In this document: piece by piece, positions 47,096-57,866 of the stretch | Position numbering within the stretch: position 1 is the stretch's first letter | Layout: every line of letters begins with the position of its first letter | DNA from: Syncephalis fuscata | Taxonomy: Eukaryota; Zoopagomycota; Zoopagomycetes; Zoopagales; Piptocephalidaceae | NCBI GenBank assembly: GCA_025786725.1 | Contig: JAHLTZ010000004.1 | Coordinates: forward strand, 682,001-746,000 | Reading direction: 5' to 3' | Length of the DNA stretch: 64,000 nt | Notes under the pieces: model-generated | The model's database searches: none | Told to the model about the DNA's origin: nothing | The model's input: the letters and a program-made list of their open reading frames with translations, nothing else | Translations under genes and position numbers: made by a program

Positions 47096-47283
47096 CCCTT
47101 ATTATATCGTATATTTACTAATAAATATTACAGTAATTAATATAACTGTCTATTAATAATTATTATACTGTTTTATTTGGTGTCGTCGTTTCAACTTAAT
47201 CAGTCGTACAAGACTTATGATCGGCAATTTATTACCGATTTAATTCTTTAGCTATATTTTTACAACTATTACTTCAAACTGCA

Positions 47284-48470
47284 ATGAGCGAGCCTGAACC
47301 CAGTAAACCAAGCGGCGCGTCTTTTGAACCTGCCGCAGATACTCTACCAGCTCAAGATAATGATGTTGTACCATGTTTACGTGACTTACTTCCGTTACCT
47401 GGAAAGTTGCCCTTGCCACAACGCTATCGCCACGTACCTACTCGACTTGCCTGGCCCGTTATCGATGCACATGTTCACGTCTTTCCAGACAAACTAATGG
47501 ATGCAGTGCAAAAGTATGTTATTTGTTTAATAGCCGATAATACAGTATAGTTACACATTGATTGCTAGATTCTTCCATGAACATTATTGGCCTGTAGCTT
47601 ATCGAGAACGTGATGTAGGCTTTCTACTAGATCATGGCTTACAACATCTTGTTCTATTGCAATACTCTCACAAACCAAGTAATTTATTAAAGCAACTGTG
47701 TAAATACTCATTAACGCAACTATATAGATATGTCAGATGAATTAAATAAAGGTATGGTTCAATTGGTAAAAGAGATTAATGAGCGATATCACGCATGTCG
47801 AGTCACTGGATTGGCCACTGTATTTCCTGGTGAACCAGATCAAGTAGCCATTCTAGAACGAGCATTTGACGCTGGCCTACGCGGTGTTAAGCTACACTCA
47901 CACGTCCAACGTGTTGCTGCCGATGATCCTGTACTCAATGATGTTTATCGATTGTGTGCTCAGCGTGGCCTACCCATTTTATTCCATACAGGCCGTGAAC
48001 CAAATAGTCGTGGACTGAATATGGATACAACAACCGTATGCGATGTCACACGTATTCAACGGGTCCTCGAACGACATCCTCGCCTAAAGCTAGTTATACC
48101 TCATATGGGCAATAATGAGACGCGCGAATATATAGCATTACTAGATCAGTATCCCAATCTATATCTTGATACAACATTGGGTGTGAGTGATTTCTTTCCT
48201 TCTTCATTGCCTGGCGGTTACGATACGGCAATGCTGCGCAATTGGCTTATCAATTATGCCGATCGTATTCTTTATGGTACGGACTGGCCCAATATACCTC
48301 ATGAATGGTGCACTGAATTATGGGCTTTACTTGACATGGATCTACCCGATACTATTCTACGCAAGATACTCGGCGGCAATGCCATGCGTGTCTATGGTAT
48401 CGAACCGTTATCGGATAAAGATGTAGTAGGCATACCGCCATTACGACCAGATATAAACAACACATTATAA
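47284..48470 (+). CDS. Amidohydrolase 2-family metal-dependent hydrolase
   Basis: TIM-barrel hydrolase. Exons 47284-47513, 47569-47678 and 47728-48470, joined in phase. The metal-binding HxH is in VIDAHVHVF; further ligands HTG (LFHTGREP) and H in IPHMGN follow, then the late Asp in YGTDWP, with the loop YLDTT between. About 359 residues, usual for the family. It begins with a short Pro-rich extension. Family members include decarboxylases and lactonases (for example ACMSD-like); the substrate here is not clear. No signal peptide, so probably cytosolic. Confidence 0.9.
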
Positions 48471-48684
48471 TAAACATCATGTGACACAATTTGATTTACT
48501 TCATATCTTTTCATTTCTTATTTCTCGTTTATTGCTATTACTCTTATTCCTTAGCAGCCGCCGCTACGCTCGTGTGTTGGCATATTAAAGGTAATTGGAA
48601 CGAATGGAGACTACGAATGAATAAGCAAATAGCTGACTGTTAAACTGTATTTGGTCCAAAGCATTCGCTATTTTCATTGCCAAT
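48471..48684. other. Short spacer
   Basis: Promoter region of the transgelin gene; no further feature seen. Confidence 0.4.
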
Positions 48685-49534
48685 ATGATGTCTGGTGTAG
48701 TAACCGGTCTAGATGCAGATTTGCGCGAGCGTTTAGCCGCCAAATTTGACCCTGAGCGAGAGCGTGAAGCACGCGATTGGATCGCCCATGTTATTGAAGA
48801 GCCATTGCCGGAAGATGAATCATTGATGAAAACGCTTCACGACGGTGTTATTCTATGCAAGTAAGTGAAGCAAATTTCCAAATTAGCTAATATATAATAG
48901 TAATAATAATAACTGTTGTTATGTAGATTAATGTTACGTTTGCGACCAGACACACTAAAGTATCGTAGTAGTAAAATGCCATTTATACAGGTATGGTTAT
49001 GATGTATAATAGCGTGTATATTTTAATTAAATATGTTTAGATGGAAAATATCAACAAATTTTTAGATGGTGCTCGTGAGTTAGGATGTCCTGCAGCTGAT
49101 CTATTTCAAACAGTGGATCTCTATGAAGAGAAAAATCCACCTCAGGTAAATATTAATATCAATTAGATAGTAACAGTATAATTGTTATAACCATTATAAT
49201 AGGTCATTGATGCTATCTATTCTGTATCTCGTCATGCTGCTAAAGCTGGCTGTGATGTTCCTATTCTTGGACCACGTCTTTCTGATCGTCATGTAAGTCT
49301 ATTAGAATTACTGTTATTATAGCGATGCGAGTGCTATTGTATATTATTTACTAATAATTGATATTTAACTACTTATAGGTGGTTGAATTTACTGAGGAAC
49401 AGCTTAATGCGGGCAAAAGTATCGTCAATCCTTTTCAATATGGCTCACACACCGAGGCGAGTCAGTCCGGTATGAGTTTTGGTAAACGCCGTGAAATCAG
49501 CGGGCAATACGCGGATGGTTCTATTCGTATGTGA
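48685..49534 (+). CDS. Transgelin/calponin-like actin-binding protein (Scp1/Stg1 type)
   Basis: Bundles and stabilises actin filaments. Five exons with short introns. A single calponin-homology domain: EREREARDWIAHV, then LMKTLHDGVILCKLMLRLRP, FIQMENINKFLDGARELG and DLFQTVDLYEEKNPPQV. A C-terminal calponin-like repeat follows (SIVNPFQYGSHTEASQSG, ending KRREISG). About 190-200 residues, as in fungal transgelins. Two adjacent ATGs (48685, 48688); either gives the same protein but for one Met. Confidence 0.93.
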
Positions 49535-49668
49535 TTTAGAATAATAATAGTTACAACAATAAAAACAAAGTTACATTATTTAATGTGCTGATTAAATAAT
49601 TAAATAATTAAATAATGAGATTTGAAAACTAACTCTTATTTGCCTTTATTTGCTTGTCTCTTCTTGTA

Positions 49669-50656
49669 ATGTCGTTAAAACGCCTGGCTAATGTTTGGCG
49701 TTCTGCACGCTTACCCTGGCGCAAGGAGGCGCTCAAAGGAGTAGATCAGAACGGAAATGAATATTATGAATCATTCGCACGACGCGAAAGTAAGAGAATA
49801 CTAGTTACAACAGGCCAATGGTTTACAGAATGCAATAGATACAGGACGTACTCGTCGTTGGGTTAAAACACCCGAGAACCGCGAAGAGCTATTTGAAGAG
49901 AAACAAGTGCCAGGTACTGACGGCTATTGACAAGTGGACACGTCTAATCTACTTATTTTATAGTTCAATGGCAATCTTGGCTACGTCATCGACGACCTGT
50001 ACCGCCTACACCAGAGGAAATTGAACTGGCCAACTTGCGACGTATGGAGATCGTTAGACGGGCCCATGAAATTGATCGCCAATGGGAGCAGGTAAGACAT
50101 AATACATTGTATGGAGGTTGCATGAATATTAACAATCTACGATTTATTGCTATATCCAGCGCAAACTAGAACTAAATGAACAAGCACGAAAGCGTATCGA
50201 ACAAGATGTTATCGCATCTAATGGTAAGTGGATTTACAAGGCCATATTAACCTTTGTATCAATGTAAATACCGAATGTATATAAAATTAACTTCAATGTT
50301 CATCCTGCAGATCAACGTGAAAGTGGCACTGTACCAGCTGCAGCTCCCATGTCTCGTCGTGAGGCACGGTTACGGGAACGCCAATGTAAGTAGTTTAATA
50401 GATTAATTTACAGCTGTTCATATTTTTATTATGTTTAGTGCCCGATACTTTTACACATCCATCAGGCCAGGGAGAAACATTTTCGCCAGGCTCATGGACA
50501 CCTCACAGCCCCGATAATAATGCTGGCGACCATAGCAGTAGCAACAGCCACAGCAACAACAATAGGGATAATGATGACCGCCATGGCCGTAACAGCAACA
50601 GTAACACAGGGAATGGCACAGATCCCTTGCCTAACAATAAACAGCATCGTTCGTAA
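49669..50656 (+). CDS. NADH:ubiquinone oxidoreductase complex I assembly factor NDUFAF2-like (mimitin)
   Basis: Homologous to the B17.2-like factor that helps to assemble mitochondrial complex I. Five or six short exons. Blocks: WRSARLPWRKEALKGVDQ, GNEYYE, RRTRRWVKTPENREEL, VPVQWQSWLRHRRPVPPTPE. The C-terminal part is a long Gln/Arg-rich then Asn/Ser/His-rich extension (from about 50300), not part of the core. ATG at 49669. Implies that this fungus has complex I. Confidence 0.87.
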
Positions 50657-50826
50657 TTGTTTATTTTCTCTATAAAATATTTATTTTTAGGCCCCTTGCC
50701 ATTGTTATTACCTCTGCTTCTTTCTTTCTTCTACTTTTGACATTGGATTGTCTTCGTTGCATTCTCCGCTGGCCACCACTACAACAAGTACCGGCGGACT
50801 TTTAGCATTTGTCGTTCTTGCACTTA

Positions 50827-50856
50827 CTCTCTCTCTCTCTCTCACACACACACACA
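50827..50856 (+). repeat. TC/AC microsatellite
   Basis: A run of (TC)n followed by (AC)n, 5' of the syntaxin gene. Confidence 0.9.
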
Positions 50857-50979
50857 ATACTCGTACGAATACGCTTGAACCAACATATACTGTTTAGCAT
50901 TTCTTTTGACAACTTTTGGCGGCAATAGTGACAGTAGTTTACGGTTATTTTATAACAATCTTTTTACGCTTTGACCATC

Positions 50980-52277
50980 ATGGCTTACAATCAATATCAA
51001 GGTCAGGATAACACCTATGAATTGGTATGTACGAGTAGGCATTTGTATATGCAAGCTGACATGTAGTCCTTACCGGTTATACGCTATTGCCTATTATCTC
51101 TATAGGGCCGTCTTGAACAAGGCCCAGACCCGGTGACACAATTCCACCAAGAGGTAGCTACAACAGCTCAGACTGCATTCATTTAATCTAATACAGCTGA
51201 AATAGGCTGATGAGTTGGAGCGTATGTGTGATATACTTCGGCAACGTACAAGCACTCTAGTAAACATTCATGCTCGCTTAGAGCAGGCTCTCTCCGAACA
51301 GGATACACTAGGTAGGTGGTTGATAGCAAAAAGTCGATGAATACCATTAATTCATTGAATAAAGCGGCACAACATGAGCTTGAAAAGTATAATGAAGATG
51401 CCCGCGCAATTACTCGTCAAATCATGGGCCAACTCAAGGCATTCCGACTTGAAACAGCTCGTATGCCGGCCAACGACTCGATTCGCCAAATGCGTGCCAA
51501 TCGGGTGAGTGACAGATAAATTGTCAATATGTTTATTAATATTGAATAAATGTAGTGCACGACCATTTCACGTCGTCTAACCGATGCGTTAAACGAGCAA
51601 CGAGAACGTATGCGTGTACATGATAATGCAATGCGTTCAAAGTTCTCTCGTCAATACCGTGCCTGTAAGTGGATACTGTAGATGGATAAATAACCATTTA
51701 ACTTTTATTCTATAGTGCATCCTGGTGCTTCAGAGAACGAGATTGATCAACAAATTGATCAGCAGCCAGGCGGTATCTTTGCTGCCGAACTATTAATGAG
51801 TGCACGGGCAGAACAAGGCCGTCAAACACTGGATGCTGTTCAAGCACGCCAACAAGAAGTTGAAAAGATTGTTCGCTCTGTAAATGTACGTTGATCAATC
51901 AGTATTAATGGGTGATATTTACCATATATATATTCTTAATAGGAATTGCATGAAATGTTCCAAGAATTGCAAACACTTCTTGAACTGCAAGATGAGACGC
52001 TATTGGCCGTTGAAGGTAATGCCGAACAGGCAAAGATACGCATGGAAGCGGCCGTCAAACATGTCGATACAGCTGTTGATAGTGCACAGGCTGCGCGCAA
52101 GGTAAGCATAGGCAATACATATTTATATGGATTATTAATATAAATGCCGATAATGATCGTGTATATTTCACGCCTTAGAAACGCTGGTGTCTTTTCTTCT
52201 TCTTCCTAATTCTCATTATTGTTATTGTTATTGTTGTTGTGGTGGTTGTCAAAAACAACAGCAAGTCATCGCCATAA
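50980..52277 (+). CDS. Qa-SNARE (syntaxin-like), copy 1
   Basis: Membrane fusion t-SNARE. Several short exons from MAYNQYQGQDNTYEL. The N-terminal helices (ELERMCDILRQRTSTLV, then KYNEDARAITRQIMGQL) resemble the Habc region. The SNARE helix reads EVEKIVRSVNELHEMFQELQ and LLELQDETLLAVE, with the zero-layer Gln in LELQD, followed by VDTAVDSAQAARKKR and a C-terminal membrane anchor of Phe, Leu, Ile and Val. QGEM of classic syntaxins is QDET here, so the layer after zero is altered. Resembles the Sso1/Tlg2/Pep12 class; I cannot decide which. Directly followed by a related gene. Confidence 0.85.
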
Positions 52278-52513
52278 GTTTATGCGCAGTATGAATATTT
52301 TGTTATTTGACCATTTAAATTTCATTGAACTGATCGTTATTATAAGATGATAATAAATTGGCATTTTTGGTATTGATTTAATTGAATATTAACGACACTA
52401 ATTGTGAATCATGTTTCTAAGTGTAATGTCGATTTACCTCACATTATTATGGTAACCAGCGTGTACATGTTAATGTTATTTCATTCTCTGGCCATTGATA
52501 CTAATATTTTACC

Positions 52514-53920
52514 ATGCACCGACTTTTTGGCAAGGTAAGCATTAGCCATTAGTAAATACAAACACGTATCAACTGTGCATCAAAGGGCGCCAGAGCCCCT
52601 GAAATGGCAGAGGCTAGCGGGTCACAAGTATCGCCAGTAATGGATTTAGATGATTTTAATCGGGAGGTAAGTGTCATGAGTGTAGTAATAGGCCGGCTAT
52701 TGAATCCTGCATTTTATGTGATATGCAGGCCAACGAGTTGGAGCGTCAATGTGGAGAGGTTCAGGGAACGATCCGAGAAATGGTTCGATTACAGCGTGAG
52801 CTAGAACAGGCACCTACCGAGTCAGATGCTACTGGTAAGTAATTATGTACTGAGTTGTAATATAGTAATAGTTGATGCACAATAAATTAGCAATATCACG
52901 AGTTATCGATGCTAAAGCAAGTCAAGTGATGCGGCAGGCTTCTGTGACCAATGTAGGACTGCGCTGTAAGTTTAGCGAATTATAATGATGACTGAGGCTT
53001 ATATTGACTCTAGCAATGGCCACCAGAAATAATACATTGCCTCCTAATGATCCAACTGCACGAATGCGCGCCAATACAGTAAGCGGTACTTGTTGTAGCG
53101 TTTACAATCTAACAATGAGGCCATAGCATTCAAAATTAGTAAATCGTCTAATGACTATACTTAATGAGTATCAACAAGCAAATCGTATTCATCGCGACAC
53201 GATGAGGGGAAGATTTGCTAGAAAGTATAGGATCGGTAGGGTATTCAAGTATAAAGAAAGTAGCAATTACTTATAACGCTGTTCATCAATAGTAAATCCT
53301 ACGCTACTGATGAAGATGTGGCCAATGCCGTTAATCAACAACCTGATCATCTTTATTCGGCTGAGGTAAGTATTTTTACAACAGTAATTACACAATATGT
53401 GACTGTCAATAGATTCTACGTTCAACGCGTGGTGAGCGATCAGCCGTCGCTTTGCGTGCAGCTCGAGAACAACAGAGAGAAGTTAATCGTATTGAACAAG
53501 AAGTTGAGGTAAGTTTATTTCATTTGATGGTATAATTACTGATATTGATATAATAGCAATTAGTCAATTACAAGCGGAACTTGCTTTATTAGTGGAGCAA
53601 CAGGGTCAAATGGTAGATAGTATTGAACAGAATGTTTATCGTGCAGAAATTGCTATGGAAACTGGAGGTGGACAACTTGATAGAGCTGTGCGGAGTGCTA
53701 GAGCAGCACGTAAGGTAATTGGGCAAGTGGGATGCACCTATAACTAGCTAATCTTTTTATTGATGTTTAATAGAAACGAATTATTATATTCTGTCTTATT
53801 GTACTAGCAATTATTGTGGCCGTGGCTGTTGCCGTCCCAGTGGCTATTCCTAAAAAAAGTAGTGGTAGTGGTAGTGTGGTAGTCATAGTAACAACAACAA
53901 CAACAACCAACAACCAATAA
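52514..53920 (+). CDS. Qa-SNARE (syntaxin-like), copy 2
   Basis: Tandem paralogue of the previous gene. Eight or more short exons, beginning MHRLFGK (52514). The conserved helices are present: ANELERQCGEVQGTIREMV, then ARKYRIVNPT. The SNARE helix (EVNRIEQEVEQLVQLQAELA, then LLVEQQGQMVDSIEQNV) has the zero-layer Gln in EQQGQM. It ends ARKKRIIIFCLIVLAIIVAV, a membrane anchor, and a Ser/Gly/Thr tail coded by ACA repeats. The SNARE domain is closer to the syntaxin consensus than copy 1. Exon-intron edges in the middle (53000-53400) are approximate. Confidence 0.85.
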
Positions 53921-54068
53921 TAATAATAACGACAATACTAATAATAATCCTTGAGTTGTTGTATTTTGGCATTTAAATAAAGTCAATACGTATAATATAA
54001 ATTTATTCAATTTTATGCGTCAATTCTATGGCTTCATGGCCGAATCCTCAACTGCGTTGCTAATGGAA

Positions 54069-55051
54069 TCAATGTAGTTTTGTTTCGGTTAATAGTGCCG
54101 TTTCGGTAGAGGTATTGCCATCGAGTTCTTTGTATTCGATGGGCTGTGGGGCAGCAGCAGCAGCAGCTGTCACAACGGCTTCTGATGCTTTGCTAGCGAT
54201 AGGTTGTTGCAATACGAGCAAAGCTACATCGGTGGCCTTTTTAACCGCTTCCAATGTCTCGTCGAGAACTGACTTGGTGGCCATTTCGATGGAGGGATTG
54301 CGAGATTCAACGGTGACGGCAATCTGCTTAATCAATCGCAAAAAGAGAACATCGACTGTTTCTTGTGCTTTACCGGTAAATACACCTTCTAACAATTGAC
54401 CGATAAGCACGCCCATTTCGGTGAAATGATCATCTTTCATCTCAAGCCTAGGAATAGTCTCGGATAATGGATTGGTGGGTAGCGTTTCAACGGTCGTTGG
54501 CATTACTTCAATGCTATTTTGCACAGGGGCTTGCTCAATAGCACGGGCTACAATTCGACTAACTGGGCTCCACTCTCTGCCACGAGTTTCCGATGGCACA
54601 GTGTACACTTTGCCCATAAATTCGTGGAAGGCATCAAGCAATTGTTCGGTGAATTTTTGTTCATGAGCTTTTTGACAGGGGCGTTCATGTTAAACGTATC
54701 GTGGATTTTGTCGAAAAGACCGTTAACATTTGACTGAATATGACTAGCGATGTTTTCAAAAGTAGTCTTAAGCTTCATTGAGTCATTATTGGCTGGTGTA
54801 GCGGGCTCTTCAACTTTGCCTTTGTAGGCAAAGCGCTCGTCGCTAACTGCTTTGTTAAGCGCGTCGCGGATCTGACGCATGAATGAACTTTCGGCAAAAG
54901 TATGGCTAAGCTGATCAACGACGCGGGCAGTGGTGGCATCCCAACTGTTGGCGGTGGGCATCTGCTCGATTGGTTTCGCAGTGGCAAATGAACCAATAGA
55001 TACAGCCAAAGCGGCAGCACCGCATATCTTAACCAACATAGATGGATGCAT
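54069..55051 (-). CDS. Secreted helical protein of unknown function (one-base frame break)
   Basis: Starts with a signal peptide (MHPSMLVKICGAAALAVSIG, cleavage around FATAK). The rest is amphipathic helix and low-complexity, with an Ala run (AAAAAAP) near the end and a Thr-rich C-terminus. No conserved domain recognised. Two overlapping frames cover one protein: frame 1 from 55051, then frame 2 through to 54069. They switch at the A5 run at 54669-54673 (minus strand); one extra A would join them. This is either a sequence error or a recent frameshift. Convergent with the preceding syntaxin, 148 bp apart. Function unknown. Confidence 0.6.
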
Positions 55052-55467
55052 AGTGAGAAATAAACTAAACTACAGTAATCTAATTTTTAATAACCAAAGT
55101 GGAAACTTGATGTGTTATAGTATAGCGTATATGAATTGGGTTACGTATATTTATATTAAACAAAGTTATTGTTTATTTATTTCTACAATAAGCTAAAAGC
55201 AGTCGTCAACTAATGAATATTCAATAAATGCAAATAAATAAACAAATAAACAAAACCGTTACTCATAGCAACATGCACCGCGATGACATGGTAACATGCA
55301 TATTTCTATTTTGAATAATACAGAAATCTAAATAACCTTGTGGATGTCGTGCCAATAGTTACCGTATGCCATTTGTGTTGATAGGTTGTTTATTATTTTA
55401 GTAAAAATACGTCATTTAAATTTATAATATTGCTAAAATAAACGTTTAAACTTTCATGACGTTTATT
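55052..55467. other. Spacer between minus-strand genes
   Basis: About 415 bp, AT-rich. It holds the promoter of the secreted-protein gene and the 3' end of the next. No other feature. Confidence 0.4.
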
Positions 55468-57364
55468 CTAAAATCGGCCAGCCCCACTTTGAATGTGTGA
55501 CGACGTCAATGCCTTCTTATTGGTAGTATCAGTGGTAATCGTGTCCGGATACGTGATGATGCTTTCCTCTTTAGTTAAAACTGCAACTTTTTTGTTTTCA
55601 TCCGGCTTGCTATTTTTTGTTCGAAAGTCTAGAATAACAAGAATGGGGACAATACGTAAAACGGAGGATATCACGACAAAGATCTGATATATGACTTCTG
55701 GGGCAACGCCACGATTCCAATAGTTGCCGATGTAGATTGCATTAGCCGCAAATAAAAAAAAGTATCCCAAAACACAAATGGCACAGATGATGGTAAGCTA
55801 AAATACAGTGTTATTATTCTTCCAGTAAGTAATTAAACATTAAACCCGTTGCTATATCTTTACCTGATCTAATACTCGAAGTGTTTCGGTTTTCATGCCG
55901 CAAATACGCCGCTTCAACCAAAAGACAGTGCCTAAGGATCGCTTGTTAACCTACTGATATACCATTTGTAAACAATTGCTTACCATGATAGATAAATCCA
56001 ATGATTACCACAATACGAAGAGTCAATGCAATGTTTGTCGTTACAAATAGCGCAGATGCTGTTGCTGAATTTATGGGCAATATCGCAAAAACGTAAAATA
56101 TAATTTCGCTAGTCAGAATACCAAAAAATGCAGCCCATATAATCATTCTAAACGCACGGAGATATTTACTACTTTTTACTTTTACGAGGATTGAATGCCT
56201 AATGATAATTTATTAAATTATTAAAATAATTGTAAGCTTAAATGATTTATATATCTATTTTAGTGTAACTTACCAAAGTAAAAATAATAAATGATACGCA
56301 ATAAGAAATAGTGATCCAACTGTTTGTTCCAATTGTTTGTAGAGTACGCTATTCAGATTGATCGGCAGCTTAATTGTTAAAACTGGAAGGTTGCGTTATT
56401 ATAGCTGTCTACACTTCTAGTGTGCAATTATTAATCAACGGACTTACGGCATGAAGCGGCCAGTCCACAACAGAATATGATCAAGGGTTGCTTTGGTGGA
56501 TATTCTTTAGATATAATTAGATTTACAAGGCTTATTAAACCTCGTATTGCAAATACAACGTTGAAAAAAATGGTAGCACAAATAAATGCAATGTATCCGC
56601 CCGAAAAAAATGCTTCGTTCCAAGGACCTAGTTCTAAAAGCGTATTGATGATGTATAATCAGTATCATGCAACATAGCTAATATAGCAGTTAGATTAATA
56701 CCTTGTTGCACAAATACAACTAGAGGACTGTTTTGCGATGTACTTTTTGAAGTCATCTCCAAGAAATGCTCTGTTTTTAACAGTGCCATAGGTATTGGAG
56801 GGTAGTCATTTGGAAATACAAATCCAGAACCGACATACAGAAGATTATGAGGTGCACCAGGAACAATATCAGGTCTTGGCGCTAATAAATATAATATAGC
56901 ATCGACAGATAAACCATTATCTGCCTTTAAGGCTTCTGCAAAGTTATAGGCCGCCATACCAGCCTGTAAATATAGCAGTTTAATTAGTCTTTTTTTTAAA
57001 ATAAATTGGGTGGCATTATGGTACATACATGAGATATAGTCCGACAGCCCTGCTGTGTGGCTAATTCCTCGCTTATGGCTACAATTACACTCTGTTTATC
57101 ATCTAGAGTTACACTAGTTGATAATTGGGCAACATCGGCTTTAGAATAATCAAGAGTGCATGATTCGTTTTTATTAAATCCAGGCTGTATCAATGGACCA
57201 TGGACATAGTATTGCGGCGTTTTAACCTGAAACGGACTCTGCGTTGAATAGCTATATGTATTATTATCGAACTTAAAAGTAACAAGCGCAGAAATTGGCT
57301 GTAAAAAACATGATAGGAAAACGATGGTGTAAATCGTAGCAGATACAGAAATAAAAGACATCAT
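55468..57364 (-). CDS. 7TM membrane protein with ectodomain (complete)
   Basis: Six or more exons: 57029-57364, about 56690-56978, then four more. Residues 1-30 form a signal peptide (ending at the ISALV region). The ectodomain (about 200 residues, Cys pair, NES glycosylation site) ends GINL-like PLVVFVQQELGPW and resembles a PA-type fold. Then come seven hydrophobic segments: GGYIAFICATIFFNVVFAI, PLIIFCCGLAASCLLTI, GSLFLIAYHLLFLLW, MIIWAAFFGILTSEIIF, FVTTNIALTLRIVVIIGF, QLTIICAICVLGYFFLF, IYQIFVVISSVLRIVPIL. The cytoplasmic tail is Lys/Thr/Ser-rich and ends GAGRF. Same layout as 1-2115. Receptor-like; no known family recognised. Exon phases join consistently, including the short intron near 55930-55980. 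Confidence 0.75.
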
Positions 57365-57866
57365 GTAAGGCTACTAAGATAGGTGGAAGCGGTATAGCAT
57401 AGCGGCACGATAAATAAATAGTAGGAAGTAGAATAGAATAGAAAGAATAAAATTTAGAAAGTATTTACTGTAAATGATATGTGCCGTTTCAAATGCTCAA
57501 AAAATGAGACATAAACAGGTTATTAATTACCAGTGCGTCAACGTGCTGGTCTGCAAGTACGCATTAGACCCCAAAAGCACATGATGGGCCTCGTATTGCG
57601 GCGAATGGTTATTAATGCAGCCAGTGCCATTGGTGTTTTATTAACAAGTTATATTTAATAAGGGGTATAATGGCATGTTTTATTATAATGTTCAATGAAG
57701 ATACTTTTATAAAAATTGATTTCTATAATTATAACATTAACGTTTTGCCAAACATTGATTTGATTTAACTAATTAATTTAATTTAATTAATATCATTTCA
57801 AGGTTTTACTTTTAGTATTCTTTTCACTATCAGAAATATTTCTCTATTGAACACTTTATAACTGGC
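57365..57866. promoter_or_regulatory. Divergent promoter region
   Basis: 502 bp between the start codons of the 7TM gene (minus) and U2SURP (plus), so probably a shared bidirectional promoter. It also contains an open segment at about 57530-57660 of uncertain meaning. Confidence 0.5.

Larger units (their letters stand above)
45602..47283. other. AT-rich region carrying inverted-repeat arm 2
   Basis: No gene. Arm 2 at 45762-46800, then AT-rich DNA with repeated GTGTATTT words. Confidence 0.55.

Noticed and set aside
57530-57660. Exon-like plus-strand frame (RQRAGLQVRIRPQKH)
   Set aside because: RAGLQ recalls histone H2A but nothing else matches, and no flanking exons were found.
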